Under the pieces are notes generated by a model. It ran no database searches, was not told the DNA's origin, and saw only the letters and a program-made list of their open reading frames with translations. A program made the position numbers and the translations under genes. Positions 57,940-64,000 of a DNA stretch of 64,000 nucleotides are shown in pieces; within the stretch, counting starts at the first letter, position 1, and each line of letters starts with the position of its first letter. This DNA is from Quercus robur (taxonomy: Eukaryota; Streptophyta; Magnoliopsida; Fagales; Fagaceae). The DNA is taken from positions 45,657,777 through 45,721,776 of the forward strand of contig NC_065543.1 of the NCBI RefSeq assembly GCF_932294415.1, read 5' to 3'.

Positions 57940-60491
57940 TTTTGGTTTCAAAACTTTTCTTTTTCCTTTACTTTGATTTTTGGTCCGAGTGTTATCTTTC
58001 TTGCTTACTTCTGTGATTACTCCGATTCTGCTCCGGTGACTTCAACCTTGCTCCGGCGACGCTTCTTTCCGAATTTTTCCGGCTTCGACCGCTCCGCTTT
58101 TCAAGGTACGCTATTCTTTTATTCTCCTTCAGATCCTTTTTCTTAACGGTCTCCTTATGAGTTCCTGATTTTTCCCTTGTCTTTTGCTTCTGTTGTTTTT
58201 GTGTTTGATATTTGGGTTTTTAGGATTGTGTACCCTTTTCATGGTTAGTTCTTCTGAGGTTTGGGTAGCTTGCCCCTTAGTCTCTTTCTTTTTTGCTCGC
58301 TTAGGGGCGGCTTTGGGTGTTTCCGGTGACTTGTTCCCTTTGGTTAGGGACTATCTTTTTGAAGGCTGTGGGTTGAGTGTGGTTTTAGGGGAACTATCTC
58401 CAGTTTTAGGCCAGTCACTAGCTTGGTTTGAGGGAGAAACGAGGAGGATGTCGGAGGTGAGATCCAGCGAACTAGACACTAGGTTGTCGTCTAGCGACGG
58501 CCCGGTTGAGGGTGATACGGCCGTTTCCATTCCTTGTCAGGTTAGGGCTTTTTATGCCCTTAACGAAGAGTGTGGGCTGGATGCTGATACCGTGGCTAGG
58601 TTCAAGGACAGGTTTCAGTTTCCTGCGCGAGTCCGCGTTCGTTGGCTTGGTCCTGAGGATCGGGCCTGCCACTTCTTTCCTGGTGAAGTATGCTTCTACG
58701 AGGCTGCTTTCACTTCTGGGCTTAGGCTCCCCGTCCATCCTTTGGTGATGGAGCTCTTGGGTTATTTTGGCATTGCCTCCGGGCAACTTATGCCTAATTC
58801 ATAGAGGATAGTGATCAACTGTATGGAGATATGGTTGGCTGCCAACGAGGATATGATCAAAGTGAGTGAACTCGTCCACCTTTACCGCTTGAAGGAATCG
58901 AAAGAGTATGGGTATTATGAACTAGTCCCTTGGACGAGGAGGACTAGAATCATTAAGGGTTTAGCTTCGTCATTCAGGTACTGGAAGTCACGTTTCTTTT
59001 TCGAGTCCGGGGACAATTTTGAGACCCCTTCTAGCGAGGCTTAGGGTGATATCCCAAGGTTACTTCGTCGGTGGGGAACCCCAAACTTAGGAGTGTCCAT
59101 GTTTCTCCTCGTCTATTAATGTTCGTTTTGCATATTTGGTCGTCCCTAACCCCTTGTTCACTTTTCTTTGCAGTTAAAAGACGCCCCAAATTGAAGAGCA
59201 AGTACCAGGGTCGTATTGAGAAGGCGCTAGAATACGCCAAGTCGATTGAGAGTTGGGACGACCTCGTGGACCCATGGACGCTTGCTTTCTACTGCTTAGG
59301 CCCGGACCCATCTCCTTACGTCTTGCGCAGCATTAACATTGAGGAGAAGAAGAGTAAGTGTTTACCTCGTCAGTATTGATCTTCCCGTGTGTATTTTGGA
59401 TTTCTTAGTTTCTCTTTCTTTCTTTTCTTTTTTTTTTTTTTTCTTTTTTTTTTTTAGAGATGACGACCAAGTTCAACAAAGATATGTACGCCAAGATGAG
59501 GTCCAAGAAGGACGAACCTTTATCGAACATTGGTAAAAAGGGGGTTCGCATCACGAGGAAGGGTCCGTCCGTCCTCCCTTCTGCAGATGCCACTCCCATC
59601 GTCTCGGGAGTTGAGAGCCTTCGAGTGGCCTCACCATCTACTTCAGTTGAGGAGATCCCCACCCCGTCATCAAAAAGGCAACGTTTGTCAGCTAAAGAGA
59701 AGGAGAAGGAGAAAGTGGGCTTGTCCGTCTGGGAAGATGAGGGGCCGAGGAGCGGGCACATAATGTTGTAAAGGCTGAGGACCTTAAGGTCTTTTATGGA
59801 GTGCCTCTCAACGTGGTTGTGAGCCAGCATGTGCATAAGATCGTGCAGGTAAAACCACCTCAGCATTTTCCTTGGTCTCCTTTCACATAAATTTCCCCAC
59901 CCTTTTTTCTTTTTTTTTTACGCACTTAATTTACTTTGTCAGGTGTTGGGGGAGAGCCTTCACCTTGCTTCTGAGTGTCTTACTCAAGAGGTTAAGGTGG
60001 CTTTTTTGGCGTCCAGGATGGAGGCCTTGGAGAAGGAGAACTCCACGCTGAAGAAGGATCTAATAGGGTCGATGGATGAGGCTGCCGCTTTGAAGGAGAA
60101 TGTCAAGGCCTTGAATGTCGATCTTAGGGTTGAGCGTCAGCTGAACCTGGAGAAGGACGACCAGATACAGGTGGCAAAGGAGAAGCTAAAGACGATCGCT
60201 GCTAGGTCCGTCGAAGCCTTCCAGCAAACCGAGGAGTACTCCACAGTGCTCTTTAGTTGGTACTTCAAGGGTTTCGAGCTCCTGCGTAGGTACCTCGTCA
60301 AGCATCCTACCGGGGTTGATCTGCCGAACCTGGATATAGAAGTGGTAGATCAAGAGATAGCGGTTGACGAGGCTGCCCAGTCCTCGGCCCCTGAAGGTGA
60401 CGCCCCTGGTGCTGATGACGCTCATGCTGCTGGTGACGCTCCTGACGCTGACGATCCCCTTACTGACGCTCCTACCGATACCCGAACCTAA
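57940..60491 (+). pseudogene. Spliced antisense gene of the Tat element (putative gypsy-type transposon domain)
   Basis: Runs opposite to pol. A 5' non-coding exon ends at 58105, with an intron to 58223; coding starts at the ATG at 58241 (MVSSSEVWVACP). The core (FKDRFQFPARVRVRW, CFYEAAFTSGLRLPVHPLV, ELLGYFGIASGQLMPNS, VSELVHLYRLKESKEYGYY) resembles Pfam 'putative gypsy type transposon' (Transposase_28). Further introns run from about 59090 to 59173 and 59354-59456, and one ends at 59942. The third part is lysine-rich and basic (SKKDEPLSNIGKKGVRITRK). The fourth is a long coiled coil (60000-60240) ending in an Asp/Ala/Pro repeat tail. Breaks: TAG at 58802 and 59042, both where Trp is expected, and a frameshift near 59760. 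Function unknown. Confidence 0.7.
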
Positions 60492-60999
60492 TAATTAGGA
60501 AAATTTATTTGTTATATATGTCCTTTATGTTTTGGGCTTTTTGGTGATGTATATATATATATTTTTAATCTATTTTGAGAACAATGTTTCTTGGCCCTGT
60601 GTTTTATGGGTCTGTAGGAAGAACAAGGATAATTACCCGCTGTTTTTGGGCTTTTTATGATTTTGTGCTTACCTGTTTTTATGACTATGCTTGTGCTTAT
60701 AACTATGCTTGTGCTTGTGATGTTTAAGTTCGTCCGTACCTTATACTTAACACAAATTTCTTAGCTGTTGTCAGTGATTTGTTTATCACTCTCTATCCTT
60801 AAGGAGGGCTCGAATACAACCTGAGTTTTGTTCTGATTTGTTGCAAGGTTCTTGTCCCTTTTCTTTCTCTCTTTATCCTTTTTCTTTCGAATTCATCAGT
60901 ATCCTGAGTCCGTCAAGCTGAATTTTTCCATTTGCCCAGGCTTAAGGATTGCGTCTTCGTCAACAACTTGTTCTAGGGACATTTGCTACTTTTATTTCT

Positions 61000-61310
61000 T
61001 CGTTAGTGACTTACATCCGTCAAAGCGGAATCTTATCACTTGGAGATTTTTTGGTGACTTACATCCATTTAAGGAATCTTGTCATTTTAGGCTTCATCAG
61101 TGATTTACATCCGTCTTGGCGGAATTTTATCACTTAGCCTTTATATGTCTTATACCCGTTGGAGGTATCGTCAGTAACTTACATCCGTCAAGGCGGAATC
61201 TTGTCACTGAGCTCTTTTTTTTTTTTTTTATATGCCTTAAACCCTTTGGGGGTATCGTCAGTAACTTACATATGTCAAAGCGGAATTTTGTTACTTAGCT
61301 TTTTTATGCC
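61000..61310. repeat. Tandem repeats of about 70-110 bp in the Tat element spacer
   Basis: At least five degenerate units carry GTAACTTACATCCGTCAA then GCGGAATCTTGTCACT, with a (T)n tract in one unit. They lie between the antisense gene and integrase. The rest of the spacer (60500-61000) is non-coding and TG-rich (GCTTGTGCTTATAACTATGC repeats near 60690). Confidence 0.75.
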
Positions 61311-61414
61311 TTCAGACTGGCTAGACCTGCCTACACAAAGATATCAGAGGAATAATTCATTAGAGGAATGATTCTTTTATTGACTTCAAGAATGAACATG
61401 TCCGTTTGTTACAT

Positions 61415-62815
61415 CTACTTGTGGTACTTTTTTAAATGCTCGATGTTCCATGGTCGGGGGAGCTTTTGTCCGTCAATGGTCTCCAGGTGATAACTGCCTT
61501 GCCTTGAGTAGTGAGTAACTTGGTAAGGCCCTTCCCATGTGGGGCCTAGCTTTCCTTGGGTAGGGTCTCTAATTGCTGTGGTGGTCTTGCGCAGGACGAG
61601 GTCTCCTATGTCCAGTCGTCTGAGTTTAACCCTCTTATTGTAGTATTCGGCCATCTTCAGTTGGTACTTTGTCATCTTGCTGGATGCGTTGTCTCTCACT
61701 TCGTCCAGACAGTCCAAGTTGAGTCGTAGTTCATCGTCATTGCAACCTAGGTTGAACGTCCCTCATCTGACGCTTGCTACTCCCACTTCGACTAGGATTA
61801 CTGCTTCCGTGTCATAGGTAAGCTTGAAGGAGGTCTCTCCTGTTGGGGTTCTTGCTGTGGTTCTGTAAGCCCAAAGGACATTAGGTAATTCTTCTGGCCA
61901 GGTACCCTTCACGTCGTCCAGCTTGGTTTTGATAATTTTGAGCAGCGTTCGATTCGTCACTTCCGTCTGCCCGTTTGCCTGGGAATGTCCCGGTGACGAG
62001 AACTGATTCTTGATCCTAAGGTTTAAACAGAAGTCTTTGAATCCTTGGCTGTCGAACTGCCTCCCATTATCTGATATGATCGTCAAGGGAATCCCGAACC
62101 TGCATATTATATTCTTCCACACAAAGCTTCGTATTCTTGCTTCGGTGATCGTTGCTAGGGCCTCTGCTTCAACCCATTTTGTAAAGTAATCAATAGCAAC
62201 AAGTAGAAATTTTACCTGACCTTTACCTTGGGGTAGTGGGCCAATGATGTCGATCCCCCACTGTGCAAATGGCCACGGGGAGGATATGGTTGTCAATTTC
62301 TCCGCTAGTAGCCGTTGCACATTCTCGTATCATTGGCACTTGTCGCACTTCTTGACGATTTCAACAGCGTCCACCTGCATAGTTGGCCAGAAATATCCTG
62401 TCCATATCACCTTATTCACCAGTGATCTGGGACCAACGTGGTTGCCACAAACTCCTCCATGGATTTCTTCCAGTATGTATCTAGCTTCTTCTTCGTCGAC
62501 ACACTTCAAATAAGGCATGGAGAAGCCTCTCTTATATAAGGTGTCATTAAGGATCGTGAACCTGGCTGCCCTCTTCCTAACCTTCTTAGCTTCTTTTGTG
62601 TTCTGAGGGAGGTGTCTGTCCTGGAGGAAGGACATTATGGGCGTCATCCAGCTGTTTGCGCTCTGGATGGCAAATGTCGAGACCTCTTCGATGTTGGGGT
62701 GTTTCCGGATCTCCATCGTCAAATCCATGCTACTCTCCTTTTTTCTTGATGATGCTAGCTTCGAGACTTCGTCTGCCCCCATGTTCTGGCTTCTTGGGAT
62801 TTGCATGAACTCCAT
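61415..62815 (-). pseudogene. Gypsy integrase of the Tat element
   Basis: The H2C2 zinc-binding part (62480-62330) shows EIHGGVCGNHVGPRS and KKCDKC. The core has the catalytic acids in WGIDIIGPL, SDNGRQFDS and ANGQTEVTNR (D,D,E). The C-terminal part has LKMAEYYNKRVK and GPYQVTHYSRQGSYHLET, without a clear chromodomain. Stops at about 62325 and 61762 each stand where an Arg codon (CGA) is expected. Confidence 0.85.
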
Positions 62816-63420
62816 TGTATCGAATTCTCGAGTTAAATGTTTTGTCAGCCTGAGGTACTTCTACATTCTTTCTTCCTTTGCTTCGTACTCCCCTCTAATC
62901 TGCCCGATTACTAGTTTTGAATCATTCTAGATTAACAGGTTCTTAGCTCCAAGTGCCTTTCCAAGCCTCAATCCCGTCCGTATCCCTTCGTATTCAGTTT
63001 CGTTGTTGGTAGCCGGAAATTTTAGTTGGACCCCATATTTCAGCACTTCTCCATCAGGGGTGGTGATGACGACCCCTACTCCCCCCTTCCCCTGGGTTGA
63101 CGAACCATCAGTTTGTATTGTCCATTTATCTACGTCGTCGGTAATCCTGTCTTCGTCTGGAAGAATGAACTCGGCGATGAAGTCCGCCAGAGCTTGCGCC
63201 TTGATTGCCATTCTGGGATGGTACTCGATGTCAAATTGACTAAGTTCAATTGCCCACTAGACCATTCTCCCTGCTGCTTCGGGCTTGTTCATTGATTTCT
63301 TGATTGGTTGGTCCATCATTACGAGAATGGGGTTTGCCTGGAAGTATTGCCTTAGTTGCGCGAGGCTACTATCAATGCGAACGCGATCTTTTCGATCCTT
63401 GGGTACCTGGACTCAGCTCC
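62816..63420 (-). pseudogene. RNase H region of the Tat element
   Basis: TIQTDGSSTQGKGGVGVVIT at about 63100 is the plant Gypsy second (archaeal-type) RNase H, a hallmark of the Tat branch. Upstream is AIKAQALADFIAEF (63210). A TAG at about 63258 stands where Gln precedes WAIELSQFD, and the frame is broken again near 63370 and 62930. Confidence 0.75.
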
Positions 63421-63999
63421 TTAAAAGGCTTGGCTGACGTAGTAAACTGGGAGCTGCTTCGTGCCCTCTTCTCTGATCAGGGCTGCACTTACTGCCGAGG
63501 CCGACACTGCCAGGTATAGGTATAGGTTCTCCCCTTCTTTGGACGGGCTTAGGAGGGGTGGACTGCTCAGGTAACGCTTTAGTTCTTGAAACGCAGCTTC
63601 ACATTCGTCGGTCCAGGCGAAAGCCTGCTTCAAGGTCTTGAAAAAGGGCAGGCATTTGTCTGTAGGCCTGGAGATGAATTTGTTCAAAGCTGCTATCCTT
63701 CCTGTGAGTTTTTGAACTTCCTTGACGAACCTGGGTGACGTCATGTTGATGATGGCTCGCACTTTCTCTGGGTTTGCTTCTATTCCTCTTTGGGACACCA
63801 TGAATCCCAGGAATTTTCCCGAAACTACCCCAAAAACACATTTACTTGGATTCAACCTCATCTGGTGTGTTTTGAGGGTTGCAAACGTCTCCTTCAGGTC
63901 GTCCAGATATGCGAGCTCTTCTTTGCTCTTGACGAGCATATCATCCACATACACTTCCATGTTCTTGCCAATTTGTTGGCTGAACATTTTGTTCACCAA
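63421..63999 (-). pseudogene. Reverse transcriptase of the Tat element (partial)
   Basis: The frame enters the window from the right inside reverse transcriptase. YVDDMLVKS is the catalytic motif; NPSKCVFGVVSGKFLGFMVS and GIEANPEKVRAI follow, then the connection and RNase H start (FAWTDECEAAFQELKRYLSS). It ends at a TAA where Gln is expected after VYYVSQAF. Confidence 0.85.
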
Positions 64000-64000
64000 C

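Larger units (their letters stand above)
57260..64000 (-). mobile_element. Tat-lineage Ty3/Gypsy retrotransposon, 3' half (continues beyond the window)
   Basis: On the minus strand the order is reverse transcriptase (63999-63421), RNase H (63400-62900), integrase (62815-61415), a tandem-repeat spacer (about 61310-60500), a gene on the opposite strand (60491-57940), a polypurine tract and the 3' LTR. Extra genes in antisense between integrase and 3' LTR are known from the Tat branch. The gag, protease and 5' LTR should lie past 64000. Many premature stops show it is inactive. Confidence 0.8.

Noticed and set aside
58472..58786. Minus-strand frame within the antisense gene of the Tat element
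   Set aside because: Shadow of the plus-strand Transposase_28-like coding exon, with no similarity of its own.
62244..63239. Plus-strand frames across the Tat pol region
   Set aside because: They are mirror frames of the integrase and RNase H genes encoded on the minus strand.

Overview
The window is AT-rich plant nuclear DNA with little unique sequence and many repeats. Two host protein genes can be recognised: a beta-carbonic anhydrase present twice, and the peroxin PEX14. Both have canonical GT-AG introns. Everything else is transposable elements and their debris: Ty1/Copia, Ty3/Gypsy (including a Tat-lineage element), an L1-type LINE, hAT, PIF/Harbinger and Mutator-type DNA elements, MITEs and SINE-like pieces. 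The style of the repeats suggests a woody eudicot, perhaps Fagaceae. That is an inference from pattern memory, not a search result.

Layout. 1-3540 is AT-rich intergenic DNA. About 4084-20950 (copy A) and 29550-45985 (copy B) are the two copies of a direct segmental duplication of 16-17 kb. Each copy carries, in order, a decayed Gypsy-like LTR element, a minus-strand beta-carbonic anhydrase gene lacking its C-terminal exon(s), and a block of nested DNA transposons and unclassified repeats. Between the copies lies a decayed SIRE/Maximus-like Copia element (20951-29549). Its 3' LTR ends exactly where copy B begins, and its truncated 5' LTR starts where copy A ends. Each copy has later insertions with clean target-site duplications, and the other copy shows the empty site: a hAT element and a Mutator-like element in copy A; a 5-kb LINE, a PIF-like MITE and a 31-bp poly(T) retro-insertion in copy B.

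PEX14 (46400-54588, plus strand) starts about 400 bp beyond the end of copy B. It has 12 coding exons predicting 539 residues, with a large intron 6 filled with retroelement debris. 54589-57259 is intergenic with one SINE-like unit. From 57260 to the end of the window lies the 3' half of a Tat-lineage Ty3/Gypsy element on the minus strand: reverse transcriptase, RNase H and integrase (63999 down to 61415), then a tandem-repeat zone, then a spliced gene on the opposite strand (57940-60491) with similarity to the 'putative gypsy type transposon' domain, then the polypurine tract and 3' LTR.

Function. Only PEX14 looks like an intact working gene. The two carbonic anhydrase copies keep reading frames and zinc ligands across seven exons, but both end at the same splice donor, beyond which the last exon(s) have been replaced by an LTR element. 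They also show about as many amino-acid changes as expected under weak constraint. Most premature stops in the LINE and Tat element can be explained as C-to-T or G-to-A changes, as expected for methylated, silenced elements.
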